DNA of 64,000 nt, from the NCBI RefSeq assembly GCF_910592395.1, contig NC_088310.1, forward strand, positions 18,049,501 to 18,113,500, in the 5' to 3' direction. The stretch's first letter is position 1, and every line of letters begins with the position of its first letter. Below, one piece after another: positions 45,201-57,800 of the stretch. The stretch is from Lineus longissimus. Taxonomy: Eukaryota; Nemertea; Pilidiophora; Heteronemertea; Lineidae. Below the pieces are notes generated by a model, which was given only the letters and a program-made list of their open reading frames with translations, ran no database searches and was not told where the DNA came from. A program made the translations under genes and the position numbers.

Positions 45201-48200
45201 AGGAGCCATGTTGATAGTGTCAATATCGACAGATCTTCAAGACATTGGGAAATACTTACTTTTCTGTGAAGGCATCAAAATCACCTAATAAATCGGCCAC
45301 CCGTATACCATTTCTCATCGCCTGCAAATATAATTGGATGATGAATAAAATTGTAACTGTTGTATGGATACACATTGTTGGCCAGTACCATTTAACCCCC
45401 CCCCCCCCATCCCCTGGCAAAACAGGGTCTTACTTAGCCAAACAGAGCCAATCCCTTGTCGAGGTTGGCAGAATCCTTTCTTAAATATCAAGTCCAGACC
45501 ACTTGAGCTAAATTGGCTTTTTATCTGGGCAATTTGTACTGTAGGAGGAAACTGGGTGACCCGGAGGAAACCTCAGCTGTCCAAGAGAGTTGACCTCTCC
45601 ATCAACGAGAATACTGGCACCAAAGGGAAACGGAATGAGCGACCTCCGGTGGCAGGAGGTAATATCTCACCTTGGATGAATATGTCGGACCAATTCCCTT
45701 CTTGGTTGTACCAATTCTGAAACAGAAACAGCCAACATTCAGAACCACACTTTGACTGACAGCCTTTCTTTCACAACATGAAAACTACTAGGGTCATTAC
45801 AGTTAAAACAACTTTTTTGTAGTGGTATTTTTTTATACAGCATTTGCCTTGAAGGGGTTAACTCGTGTTCTTCTTGAGACCATAGCTTGCTGAGGAGAAT
45901 AGCTCTTAGAGTGCATTCCTTGTGATAGAGAACCAATCACATTACTGATTCAAAGCGTAGAGAAATTGGACTATTGATTTCCTTCCAAGCAAATGCCGTG
46001 CTAGAATATTGACAATCGTCGGGTACAGATTTCCTCCCCAGAGCTAGTCATTCGAATTAGATAGTTCATGCCACTAAGAGTAAATAGAACCTCCCTTAGT
46101 GGACACCTCTCTATCAACGACAACCTCTCTATTAAGGACACTAGTTTTGGTCCCAGATTGGTTGTTTTCATTCAATTTGACCTCTCTAATCAGGACACCT
46201 CTCTATCATGGACAACACTTGCCAGTCCTGAGGGTGTCCTTATTAGAGAGCTTCTACTGTAGTCTTGGCCACTTTTCAGTTACGCATATTTGAAACCACT
46301 ATGTTTCAAAAATCAACTTGGGTAAATATTGTTTTATGCATTTTCCTGGTGATTGCTCACAAATGCTTCAATGGCTGCAATGGCATCAAGGCAATGTTCA
46401 ATCAATGGATGAATTTTCTGCACTTCGAAGCAGTGGGTATTGCAATGCAAGAGATCCATTTACATAAATCAGACTTTGACTTAAGCAAGGAGCGCTGTGA
46501 CTTATCACAAGATCTTTACGGCGTTGAGCAATTGTCAAGGGATCTGAACTGTCACTCGAGACGGATGCTAATTCATATCTGATGATAGAAGTACTTCCGG
46601 CTGAGCTACTGAGCCACTGAGCAATGAGCAGATAGAATTTTTATTCAGATTCTGATTGAATAACAGAGGGGTAATCTCCTAACCATCAGGGAATAGTCAA
46701 GTTGGGGGGGGGGGGGGGGTTTAACTAAATATTTCAGCTACAGAATAAAACTCACACACAGAGGAAGAGCTGCATACCTCTACCCTAAATATAATGTAAT
46801 TCTATTACAAGTCACTGTGCATATTTCAATGGACCTGGCATGTGTAAGACTAAAAGGTCAGCCAATGTGTAAAACAACCCCTGATGTGTAAGGGTAGGCA
46901 GCTCTGATGCAGATGTTTCTCAGATTTGTGAAACAACGAGAGAAATATCAAATTCCCAAACTGTACTCGATCTCGAACATGGGGAGTCAGCTGCAACATT
47001 ATTGGCCATGTTTCAGATGTAACATATCTGACTAGTTGTATGCAATTTCAGTTGACAGAGTCGATCAATTTCCTCCAAATACAAACAAGACAAGAATCAG
47101 ACGACAGGAGAGTTTTTAATCTTGAGTGGAGATCTACTAAAACCATTTCAGCAACAAAATGTACCAGTAGTTTAGTGACCGTATTTCATTTGGTACCATG
47201 AATGAATTTAGACAAATGGTTTTCGCACATCTACACGCTTAGCGTTAAAAACAGACTAACTGGAATTTCACACAATTTCCTGTGAAATGAGAGATTGACT
47301 TACAATTTGTTTCCCCTATGTTGCTCTTGTGCACCATCTACAAGTTGATGGAAGTCAAAGACTGGAATGAAAAGACTACAATGTTAAAGATAGGATTGAT
47401 ATTATAATCCCAGGATTATAATGTATCACTATCATAACTAATATTAATATTCAGGGTATAAATCTTTCTTCTCTGTGTGCAGGTGGAGTACCAGTGTTCT
47501 GGATTGATTTTCACTGATGATTGTACACAAAAACTGTACAGGCATAAACCCGAATGTACTCAAGGGAAATTACCTGGGGCCATGACCTGAAAGGGTTAAT
47601 TGCATTATTGAGCTTGCAGTAACCTATCCAGGGCATAAGTAATTTAGCACACAACAGGTAGGCCTAGTTCTCACATGTACACAAACAGACCCGCATTAAG
47701 TAGATATGAGTTTGAATAGAACAGGTTACTGGACAGAGCGTGCCTTGAATTTGAAATGAAAAATCATTCAGTCACTGAATCGACGAAGACGCTCCATGAC
47801 TATGAGCGAGTATGGATTAAAGATCTATACTTGCTATTGGTAAAAACTTCGTAAACTTTGGCAAAACCCCCAACCAACAAAATAATAGTTCTTTTCAGAA
47901 TGTTCATTAAACTCACCAGATAAAACCAGTTCCACTGATTGGCTTTATAGCATTTTAGATGTCAATAGACAGTAACCTTTCATGATGTAGATTGTTTGCG
48001 TCAGGAACCTCTAAACGAATTATCTTACCTAGATGTGCTCGGGTGGAGATCACAAGTCGCTCACGAAGATCGGTAATACCTTTGCCTTCTGTCTTGGCTA
48101 TTTCCTCAAATAACCCAGGCAGATGTATAACTACACCATTTCCTGTGGAAGAAAATGCAGAGCAAAGGTTAGGAAAGTATGTGGATGCCGATAATAGACT

Positions 48201-50561
48201 CAACATTTTCTAAAGGAAGGGAAAAGAACACTGATGATTTCATGATGCAGTCTAATACTGATTTGACATGAAAATTGTGTTGCCCCAAAATGGTTACACA
48301 GGCTTCACTCAAGGCCAAGGCCCTGGTTGCACTTCAATGTTGCCTTCTTGCCCTCAAGACTTGACAAAAGGCAGAGATTACCTTCAAGCCCTTCTAGGAC
48401 AAGTACTAGATTGCTTCTGGTACATGTACTAGATTGCTTCTAGTACATGTACTAGATTGCTTCTAATACATGTACTAGATTGCTTCGATTCATACATAGA
48501 TCTAGCTATATCACTTTAATCTAGAGCAATTTACTGACATTGTTTTACTTTACAATAATTTAATTTATAATAAATATCAGTACAAAAATGCTTACGACTA
48601 TGTAATCCTGCATCCCTCAATGGTGCAATTGGCCTTAGAACAGCTAGACAATTAACACATACTTTTCTTTACACCCCAGAGTGGAACTAATAATGCCTAT
48701 ACAGGATCAGCTAACATGGCTTGCTTTACACTCGTTATCAATTAACTATTCACGCTCAATTTATACATGCATGATATGTATGTAATTCATATCATGCATG
48801 TATAATTATAAATTAGTAATAGGATGAGCCCTTGTTGTATCATGAGTTATGCTAACATGTGCAACACTAGTGTTTAGCATGGTCTGTGCCAACACTAGTA
48901 CCAGTAAACTACAACTGGCTAGGAGATGTGTGTATTCCTGGTATATTATCTGTTCCTCGACCGAATTCTGTCATACTCATAACTTGTCTCTCCCGTGAAT
49001 GACTGAATAACAGCACAACTTACCGATGACAGACAAACAGTCCTTGTTGATCACACCACTGGGAAGAAGATGGAAGTCGTACTTCTTATCACCAACGACG
49101 ACAGTGTGACCTGCATTATTACCCCCCTGAAACGAACAAGAAAACCTTTCTGAAGTCACTTGCACGCAAATTTATTCTGAATTCGGATTTGTTACTTTTC
49201 AATTTGCAGTTCCCCGCATGAATCTAACCACGAGGCTTTTTCGACAAAATTCAAAATGTTATTGTTTAGAATTAATTAGATGATGTCAAGGTGGGTGACC
49301 TTGGCTTACGGATCCTAACAAAACTTAAAACTGAACACTGCAAAAGTCATAAGGGGATTTATTCGAAACTGTTAGAAAGGGAAAGGCCTACAGTCAAAGC
49401 TGAGGCAAATGCCAAGGTCAGGCAAGGGTATATTCATGACACTGCCGAGTCATCACACTAACCCAGCTGGCACTGTGCCAGAACTGTTAGAGTACTGACT
49501 GATGCAATGTTGCTCATTATAATTTTCCAAATGGTCATACAGCTGGATCAGCCAGTGTACTGAGTGTTCTCCATTGCCCCTTTTTTGTCTGGTTGGCCAA
49601 CATGTTAACAATAACATGCTGCCCAATATGCATCTTAGTGACATATGTATTATTATCGTATAATACAGTACAACCTCTCTATTACGGACACCCATGGGAC
49701 TGGGCGTTGGTATCCGAAATGTAGGTGTCCTTAAATAGGGAGGTTATTATTGTCAAAAAAGTGGATTCATGTGTATGAACACGGGTCATGTATTACATAT
49801 CCCATTTTAATTTTGATTAATTATTTCAAATAATTTGATGCCATATATATGCGAACTTGAAATTACTTTATTGTAATACCTTGGCGGTCATATTAATTTG
49901 CCAACACTGAGTGATATGTGCAGGTTGTGTTCGTATGCTACATAGTAACATACTACATAGGCCTAGACAGCGTACATCTTTATTAGTTGTAGTAAAAACT
50001 ACATTGATGTCATGGAAATGACTAGGGCCTAGTAAAAAAACAGCGTACCCAACGTCGGGTACGACGCCGATGAAAAAATTGACAGCAACTGCACTCGAGT
50101 CAATCACTCAATGATATGCTACTGCTAGTGCCGAGTGGTGGTCCGAGGTTGCAGTAAATGTTAACACAACAGTTGAACAGCCTGAACAGGGACGAGACTG
50201 CCCATCGCTCGGAAATCTCATTTGGTTTTGGTCTGGGTCATAGTTATTTAACACAAAACATCAATTGCTCTGCAAACTGTAGAGATAATGTTTGTATACA
50301 CACACACAGAACACACATGCACATCTCCACATGTATAATGTACTCATAACATACGAACATAATAGAAATCGGGAGAACATCATCATTCCAACTCACCTGA
50401 CACCGACAAACGGCATTTGATTTCGTTGCTAATAAGTCAACTAACTTCCCTTTTCCTTCATCTCCCCACTGAGCCCCAATTACAACCGTGACCTTGCCCA
50501 TTTCTTGTGTTTTCAGCTTTTTTGAGGGCATATCGCCGTTCACAACAGCAGCATGCGACAT
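42257..50561 (-). CDS. ADSS: Adenylosuccinate synthetase
   Basis: Complete minus-strand gene of 448 aa (human ADSS2 is 456). It joins IMP and aspartate using GTP to give adenylosuccinate, the first committed step to AMP, in the cytosol. Coding exons in transcript order: 50397-50561, 49024-49126, 48029-48142, 47304-47361, 45671-45716, 45260-45321, 44837-44918, 44333-44459, 43945-44099, 43423-43547, 43039-43136, 42569-42718, 42257-42318. All junctions are GT-AG and in phase. Motifs: P-loop [11 protein letters not shown] (29-39, catalytic Asp34), [10 protein letters not shown] (catalytic His62), [56 protein letters not shown] and the terminal [11 protein letters not shown]. The first in-frame ATG (MSHAAVV) gives the short N-terminal extension usual in animals. 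One intron (44100-44332) is mostly LINE sequence. Confidence 0.97.
44140..44300 (+). mobile_element. LINE ORF2 fragment filling an ADSS intron
   Basis: The plus-strand frame reads [33 protein letters not shown] and onward. The pattern L-x-x-F-x-N-K-C-L-R-x-I-L-x-I-x-W-P-x-x-I-S-N-x-E-L is the C-terminal region of non-LTR reverse transcriptases. It occupies most of the 233-bp intron 44100-44332, antisense to ADSS. Confidence 0.8.
46084..46261. mobile_element. TIR element, CAGTAGAACC family
   Basis: AATAGAACCTCCCTTAGTGG at the left and AGAGAGCTTCTACTGTA at the right, with GGACACTAGTTTTGGTCCCA and TTCAATTTGACCTCTCTAAT inside. It is closely related to the copies at 55.3 and 62.0 kb. It lies in the ADSS intron between exons 47304-47361 and 45671-45716. 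Confidence 0.88.
46700..46719. repeat. Poly-G tract
   Basis: A run of about 15-16 G in an ADSS intron. Confidence 0.85.
48403..48490. repeat. About 24-bp tandem repeat, 4 copies
   Basis: Units of ACTAGATTGCTTCTAGTACATGT repeat four times with small changes, in the ADSS intron between exons 49024-49126 and 48029-48142. Confidence 0.85.
48761..48805. repeat. Palindrome with 18-bp perfect arms
   Basis: TTATACATGCATGATATG is followed after 9 bp by its exact reverse complement. It is AT-rich and lies in an ADSS intron. It may be a MITE remnant or a cruciform-forming AT palindrome. Confidence 0.8.
49665..49750. mobile_element. TIR element, CAGTAGAACC family, half copy
   Basis: TACAGTACAACCTCTCTATT at the left, then ACACCCATGGGACTGG and GTAGGTGTCCTTAAATAGGG. 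Only about half of the family sequence is present. It is in the first ADSS intron. Confidence 0.7.
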
Positions 50562-50688
50562 CGTAGCGATGTAAAGAGCGCGGGAAATGCCATGCGTGAA
50601 AAGCTCGGATAATTGTATCCGGAATTCCTCAAGCCGAGTCAGTGCGTGCAACTTGCTATACTGAGGTTTTTCGAGTGAAAAAAATATT
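50562..50688 (-). promoter_or_regulatory. Putative ADSS promoter / 5' leader
   Basis: The 127 bp upstream of the ADSS start codon lie between the gene and a 147-bp tandem duplication. They contain several CpGs and no upstream ATG in frame. Promoter function is inferred from position only. Confidence 0.35.
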
Positions 50689-50986
50689 TTTGCGGGAAAA
50701 TTAAAAAGTAGGCGTGGCTTTTTCACAGGCACGTGATGTGGCACACATTAATAGGCTACACTACGCCTGCAGCGGAGGGGGGGGGGGGAGTAACGTCCCA
50801 GCCAGCGTCTTCCTATATTGTAACAGATGCCTTGGTTTTTGCAGGAAAATTAAAAAGTGTGCGTGGCTTTTTCACATGCTTGTGATGTGGCACACATTAG
50901 TAGGCTACACCACGCCTGCAGCGGGGAGGGGGGGAGGGTAACGTCCCAGCCAGCGTCTTCCTATATTGTAACAGATGCCTTGGTTG
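50689..50986. repeat. 147-bp tandem duplication upstream of ADSS
   Basis: Two adjacent copies begin TTTTTGCGGGAAAATTAAAA / TTTTTGCAGGAAAATTAAAA. They share GATGTGGCACACATTA, CACGCCTGCAGCGG, a G run and CAGCCAGCGTCTTCCTATAT. The copies differ by under 10 percent by eye, so the duplication is fairly recent. Confidence 0.9.
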
Positions 50987-51489
50987 GGCCGGATGCTAAT
51001 CATAGCCTGAATCGGACGGGCCTCCTTCGTAACAGAGTCGGTGGTGGGACAGCATCTTCCATTCCCCCATCAAGGCTGTGTGACCAGATATTTCGGAAGG
51101 GTAGTACAACTACAAGCCACATTTGTGATTTTGTCAATCGTAAAGGTTGATCAACTCCTGGTGAGGCTGATATTACAATATATATTGTATCACGACACCA
51201 GCAGAAATAACACCTTCGTATGAGACTCCACGTCATCTCCTCTAAATAGCTGTTCTTTGGAGCAGTAAATCCTTGCATGGATGGCATACCAACTTCTATC
51301 TTTCTTACCTTGTGTTTTGTCGCACTTCCTAACTATTGAAGCACAAACTTATTCTACAAGGTTAACATTCAAAGCCAAACCAAGGAAAACAAATACTAAA
51401 GATGATATTCAAACTACGCTTTTATTTCTCCAGCAGACGTTGAGTACAACAGTACTAAAAGCATACAGAAATGGCACATAAGACTTATA

Positions 51490-51652
51490 CAACCAGGCGC
51501 AGATCCAAGGGGGGCACACCAGATGCACGCCCCACCCTAAATTCATGAAAATCTTGGCATTTGAACATGAAACTTTAGAACACATCAGAAATTTTAATGA
51601 GAAATGCAGTGCATGCCCCTCTTTTTCTGGCTCCTGGCTCCGCCAATGACTT
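51490..51652. mobile_element. Probable MITE (GGCGCAGATCCAAGG type)
   Basis: CAGGCGCAGATCCAAGGGGG at the left and GGCTCCGCCAATGAC at the right are loosely complementary. The segment resembles the element at 58.76-58.91 kb in its ...GGGGGGCA...TGCCCC... organisation. Assignment is approximate. Confidence 0.4.
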
Positions 51653-53040
51653 CAATACCCAGTACAAAGATAGTTTTGGCGATGGCAGAAATCAACTCTG
51701 AAAGTTGTATTCACTTAATTTTTTTTCATACCTATAACCAAGAATAAATTCTGACCTATTCTATTCATAAATTAAAGAAATAAATATAAAATATGTCAAA
51801 ATGAAACCTCATGCTTATATATTTACAAACTTTTGCGATGGATCTAAAAAAATCCATCAGCTTGGTATTGACAATTGGGTTAAAAAAATATATGAATAAA
51901 TTGTGTCATACACTAATTTTAAATTTTTGACCGGGAATGGGACCTTCCCGAGTTATTGGGTAAAGGTTCCTCATCACAAGCAGAGAAATATAACGGGAAA
52001 AAAAAATTTTACCCAAAAAACTTTGTCATGGAGTTTATACAAGATATATTTTGTACCAATACTAACAGAAACAATAAACTGTGACAAGAGAAAGTCAGTG
52101 GAGGAAGAGAAAAGCACTGATAGTGATAGTCTGGAAGATAAGAGGATGTTTGATAAACCCTGTGCCATTGTATAAACCAGCCGACATCCTAATGGATTTA
52201 GGCAAGAGTTTTGTTTCAGCTTGATTCTTTAGTAGGCAGTTCACCACGGTTTGGGAGAGGAGGAATAAAAAGAAAGTTTTAAAATTCTCCTTGGCCAGAC
52301 AATTTTTATGTTCAGTACAACAGATTTTCCTTTACAAAAGATGTTTGTTCATGGTTTCGAGTAGGCCCTACCGAGGGGTGAAAAGCAGAGTTTCCGTTCC
52401 CCAGAGAGCCTACTGGTCTCATTTCCAAAAGGATAAATACGGGCCGGAATTTTCATATCCACAGCCCATTTTTGCAAATGACTTCTTATTGAAATTCACA
52501 TATTTCACTAAACAATAGCCTGAACCAGGACTTTTAGGAGATCTGAGTCCAGATGACAGTGGTCAAAATCACAGAATGAATAGAGGTCCCTGAAGTAAGA
52601 GACAACCAGCACATGGAGATGATATTTAGTAAAAGCGATAAGTCCCTCCAGCTGTAATGGAGGCAAATTGAGGCAGCAGCACAAGACCTTAAGAGGAGGA
52701 AAAAGACAGTGGAGGGCCTATGCTCCAGATAGGGCCGACATGTATAAGGAAGTACATCATAAGTAAGAGGTAAGGGAAGAGAAGATGAAGAGGAAGATAA
52801 ATCAAAAACAGAGTTACAAGCCTGACTTTCTTCATTAGAATACCCAGTAGACCTACTTGATACTGATACGCTTACTTTAAACATGGTAGCTGATCACAGC
52901 AGCTAGTCAAGGACGAGTTGAATAACAAGAGTATTATCATAAAATGTTTGTAAATTATTAAAGATACATGTGAACAATTAACATTAACAACAATAACAAA
53001 CCAGGCTCCAGAAAAGAATGTTTAACAAACGCTTGCAATA
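51653..53040. other. Intergenic stretch between ADSS and the Dispatched-like gene
   Basis: AT-rich DNA. Open frames near 51.9-52.2 and 52.5-52.9 kb show no recognised motif or splice context. No RNA gene was seen. Confidence 0.3.
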
Positions 53041-53212
53041 TACAGTAGAACCTCTCCATTAAGGACACCCTCGGGCCTGACAAGTGCTGTTCTTTATAGA
53101 GAGGTGTCCTGATTAGAGAGGTCAAATTGAATGGAAACAACCAATTTGGGACCAAACCTAGGAGAGGTTGACCTTAATAGAGAGGTGTCCACTAAGGAAG
53201 GTTCCACTGTAC
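53041..53212. mobile_element. TIR element, CAGTAGAACC family
   Basis: TACAGTAGAACCTCTCCATT at the left and GGAAGGTTCCACTGTA at the right, both ending in TA, with the family core TTGAATGGAAACAACCAATT. This is the only clearly intergenic copy in the window. Confidence 0.9.
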
Positions 53213-54851
53213 ACAATGTCGTAGTGAACACATTATACTTGCAAATTGGTTGAAACTTGGTATTCATAGTATTTGTATATTTGTCAGCATAACTGCATTG
53301 GTAAATTTATATTCAAAATGCATAAGGAGGCTACCAGAGTCATACATTGCCATCTGGCAGTGACTCCCGGTCTTTAAAATAATATGAGTATTCAAGTGTT
53401 CCCAATCAACTGCATGAATCTGTAGTTGACAAAACTGTTAAAGTGATACTATGATGTGATTTACAACTTTGCGGAAATACGTCCGTTTTTAATTGTTGAT
53501 CACAAATGTAAAGCTCAAATTTTCCATTTTTAATTAGATTTATTATAAAATCGCTGAATGTAAACCACCGCGACCGTGAAATTGTTCAGGTTGTGACGTC
53601 ATCAACGAAAACGGCATCGAAGCGAGCCGTCCGGGCGGGATTAAACCATCAATTTCTAGAAAATGTGCATTTTGATTGAAAACCTTACCGATTTAAGAGA
53701 AAGTGACGTAGTCATTTGTCAAAAACAGCTAAAACATTATATGGTGAAATTTGACACGAGTTACCCTTTAAAGGTCTTTTGAAAGGTGTTTGAAAATAGA
53801 GTCCACATGGCTAGTAAAATGCTACCCTAAAACATAAAATTTGTATCTTCGCATAAGTTGATATTTCATAAAATTATATAATAGTTTGTAGAGACAACAA
53901 TGATTTATATGGCACAGACGAAGAAAAGCTGTGGGGAACACAGCCGGACCTTCGGGTGACAAGCCGCTTCATCTCCGCCACAGGACTGAGGTTATAGTTT
54001 TACTTAGGCAGGTTGAACGCTGAAGAAGAAGAAGAATATGGCACAGAAAGCTTAGCTTGTATAATAGATAAATATATAACAGATCTAATGGGCTACAAAG
54101 TTGTGGCCAAAATACATTTGTAAGCCATTACTATCACAGTTAGAATAGAAAAGCTTATGATGGCAATATTTAGAAGGATACAACACTGCATTTTTTTGCT
54201 ACTATCAGTGTAAATACATCAAACCACTCTGTAAACAAAATCTAAACCGGGAAAGTTTAAGCTCGTTTCAGGAACGATTTTCAGGGAACATGAACATATA
54301 AAACAATACATCCGGTTCAAAATCTTTTTAATAACAAAAGTGAGCTTTTGATAGGTAAATATTGATTTTGATACCAAATTTTGATCAAATCATTATTTTT
54401 GATCAGAATACTTTTAAGAATATTCTTGTTTACTTTTGCTCTCTTACCAATGACCTTATAAGGACCTATACCACAATTTTTTGATAGCAGCCCCCACTAC
54501 ATCGCATATCCACTGTATGTTTGGACTATATAAGATAAACATGGCAGAACATAAGCGTGTGCATTTTAGAAATAAGTAGCTTTTAATACCAGTCAGGAAA
54601 GAACTCGAGTTGTGAGCTATCACCAATCAGAACGCCCCAATTCGACTATGCCATGGAGATACCACAGAGTCGATCTAGCTGTGCTAAATCTTGGGACAAC
54701 TCATAAATCTAGCTGTGGCAGACATGTCTTTGACATGAGTGCCGCCCTAGAAAGCAGCGACGATAGCCAGAAATAGCGACAACACGCAAAACAGGGTCCT
54801 TGTTTGACTGCTTTATACCAAATACAAGTAGTTATCCGATAGACTACCGCG
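53213..54851. other. 3' flank of the Dispatched-like gene
   Basis: Mostly AT-rich. Between about 53437 and 53775, AAAGTGATACTATGATGTGA and GAGTTACCCTTTAAAGG bound a segment holding TTGTGACGTCATC and CpG-rich DNA, perhaps an old element. At 53930-54040 a LINE-like 3' end (CAGCCGGACCTTCGGGTGAC, then GAAGAAGAAGAAGAA) is present. No exon was recognised. Confidence 0.4.
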
Positions 54852-57800
54852 TCAGAAGCGAGATTCATCGTCCGTTTTTATGTATGCCTCGTTTACTCTG
54901 CCGACATCTTTCAAGACATATGATTTCTTCGCACCACCAGGCCGGAGGAGATTCCCAAACGTCCCCGATGGTCCTAGCACACTCAAAAGAGCGGGAAAAA
55001 ACACCAGGGCAAACAGAATCGAGAAACCAATGGTAGCAAAAATGAATATCCCAAACTGTAGAAAGAAATGGACTCTGCACAAAAACATGAAACATGAAGC
55101 TCCTAGCGTCGTTGCGGCTCCAGACAGAATTGAGATGGCGACATGCTGTAGGCTGTCTCTGATGCGTTCGCTGCGCTGGCTGTAGATGGACATGCTGTAG
55201 GCTTGTGCCATGTGGACAGTGTAGTCGACCGCTAGGCCAACGACGAAGCACATGTTAAGACCTTCCAGAATCTGTAAGACAAATGGAAGTCTAATGGATG
55301 GGACATACATGTAGATAATTAATGCTAGAGCATTAGTGTACAGTGGAACCTCTGTTAGTGGACACCTCTCTATTAAGGACAACCTCTCTGTTAAGGACAC
55401 TAGTTTTGGTCCCAAATTGGTTGCTTCCATTCAATTTGACCTCTCTAATCAGGACACCTCTCTATTAAGGACAGCACTTGCCAGTCCCGAGGGTGTTCTT
55501 AATGGAGAGGTTCTACTGTAGTTCATTCTTATTTCATTCAACATAGTTCACAATTTACGTTACAGGTGTTGCAAATGTCAGTTAGAGTTACAGCTTCAAT
55601 AACTCTGTACACAATGCAATATTTTAGGACTTAGGACACTGTCCTTTTTAAAAATGCTTACCTGTAGAATAACAGAACTGCTCTTAAACAATGAGAGTAA
55701 GCGTTATCCTTTTTAAGGTAATGAGTATCTAGCAGGCAGATTGAGAAGTTTATTAGGGCTAGATAAGAAATCCTCTTCAGACCCCAAACCTCTGGACTAT
55801 CAGAGCCAAGGGACCTTACAACTTCCGTCACACTCACCCCTAGCTTCCATCCTGCGAGTGGAATGATACCAACAATGCAGATCACGATACTTCCAAGGGT
55901 GAGCAGCGACAGGAGGCTCACGATGATGTTGCGTGTACCCATGAGGACGGTGACGAACGATATGGCTGTCCCGATCCCCAGCCCTGTGAACGCATGATGC
56001 ATGATGTCCTGGAATTATGAGTTGATACAATGTATGAAGAGTAAGAATAGATATAGCAGGGGTGGAAAAATCCACTAGTCTCTCGCCCGGGACTAGTGAC
56101 TTTGACAGCTGGGCTAGCCTACCATAAGGCAAACTATAAGGATTTACTGAAAGAGCTAGTCCAGACTTTGAGATTCACAGCCTGGGAGTAGTCAGCTTGA
56201 AAGGATTTTTCGACCCCTGGATACAGTGAAATGGAAGCACAGTGGAGCCTATTTTAGCAGACACCACCATCAGCAGGACGCCCTCTCTATTCAGGGAATT
56301 GATTTTGGTGCCGAGTTATGGTCAAAAATTGTTCACTTCTAATCAATTTGACCTCTGTGATCAGGACACCACCCGTAAGAAAACGTTGGTTTTCCCAAGG
56401 GTATCCTTGATTCCATTATCTTATTCCATTATCTTATTCCATTATATTATTCCAAGTTTGTCCCAAGGGTATCCTTGATTCCATTATCTTCATTTTGCAA
56501 AGACCTACAGTAGTGTGAAATGGAGCAAACGGACCGGTGACCCATGATAAAAATACCCATGAAAAGGTTATTCCTGGTCCTGCAATATTCAACGGGTTAC
56601 GCTATTCATCAATTCATTCCATTCGAGCACTTGAGACAATGAAATGGAATGGCAGACGTCAAGGGCAGACGTGACAGTGGTAAAACTTGCACACACAGCG
56701 TTACAGAGCCATCGCTGAACTAGTGGACTTGTGGTTATTGGAACCAAACTTCTAAAGAAATTTAACACGACTCATGACTTACTTGAATTGTGGTGAGCAA
56801 ACTCCATCCAACCACAGTCAGGAACCCACCCTGCAAAGACTTGGGAAATGTCGCGATCTGAAAGTAATTTCTGATGCTAAGCACGGTTGTTCAAAACAAT
56901 ATAGTCCCTGAATTGGTATTTATCAGACGTAAGCGCCAAATTACTGACCTTACTTCTTCTGGAAATCATTTCATGATGTTGAGAGCTACACTTTAAAAGC
57001 TGGTCAGATTTTAATGCAGACAATAAAACACACTTTAAGTTTATCTGGAGAGCAAGGGAGGAGCAGAAATCAACTGCCAGGTTGATGAGGGACATGGGCC
57101 TGGTGTTGTTATGTTCAGCAGGTATTCAATTTGAAAGTCATTTTGTGATATTTTGAGATATGCAGAGGTTCGAGAGATGAGCAAAAACAAGGTTTATAAG
57201 AATACGGACCTGGTTGTAACATGCAGCCATTAAGAAAATTGTACACAAAGAAGAACTTGGACGTGCTTGTCTATGCAATAATACTGTAAACAAAAGTCCA
57301 CAAAAGCTACCAAGATGAAAGATGCACGGAACATAACTAAATCCCATGAACAAAAGATGGATTGGATCCATTCTTGCCCCGACTAATGTCTCACCTCATT
57401 CGCCAAGAACTCTTCCCAACTGTTCTTCATCTCTATTCTCTCGTCATCAGGCATCGTGAAAGACCGGCCAGAAGTTGTGACAAGGATGAGCAGAAACTGT
57501 ATCTTAGCCTCAACGATCTTGATTCCAACTGCAAGAAAGTTTTTAAATATCAATACAAGAGCATTCCTTTTGGTTTACATACAGGAGATGATCTAGATAT
57601 TTCTTACCACCAGAGCATAAAAATTGAGGCCAACTTCAACATTAACTAAATCTAAGCTTACTACCGGACCAAAATGAATTGATTGGAGAACACAGATTTT
57701 TATCCTGTTACTTACTGGCCTCTGGCCTTGTCAGCAAAACACTGCTCGTTGCTAGGAAACCAAGATTGTCCTTTAAGGTCGACCTCCCTGAAGAATCGTG

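Noticed and set aside
50562-50744. Longer N-terminus of ADSS from a non-ATG codon
   Set aside because: There is no ATG upstream of 50561 in frame, and animal ADSS proteins have only short N-terminal extensions.
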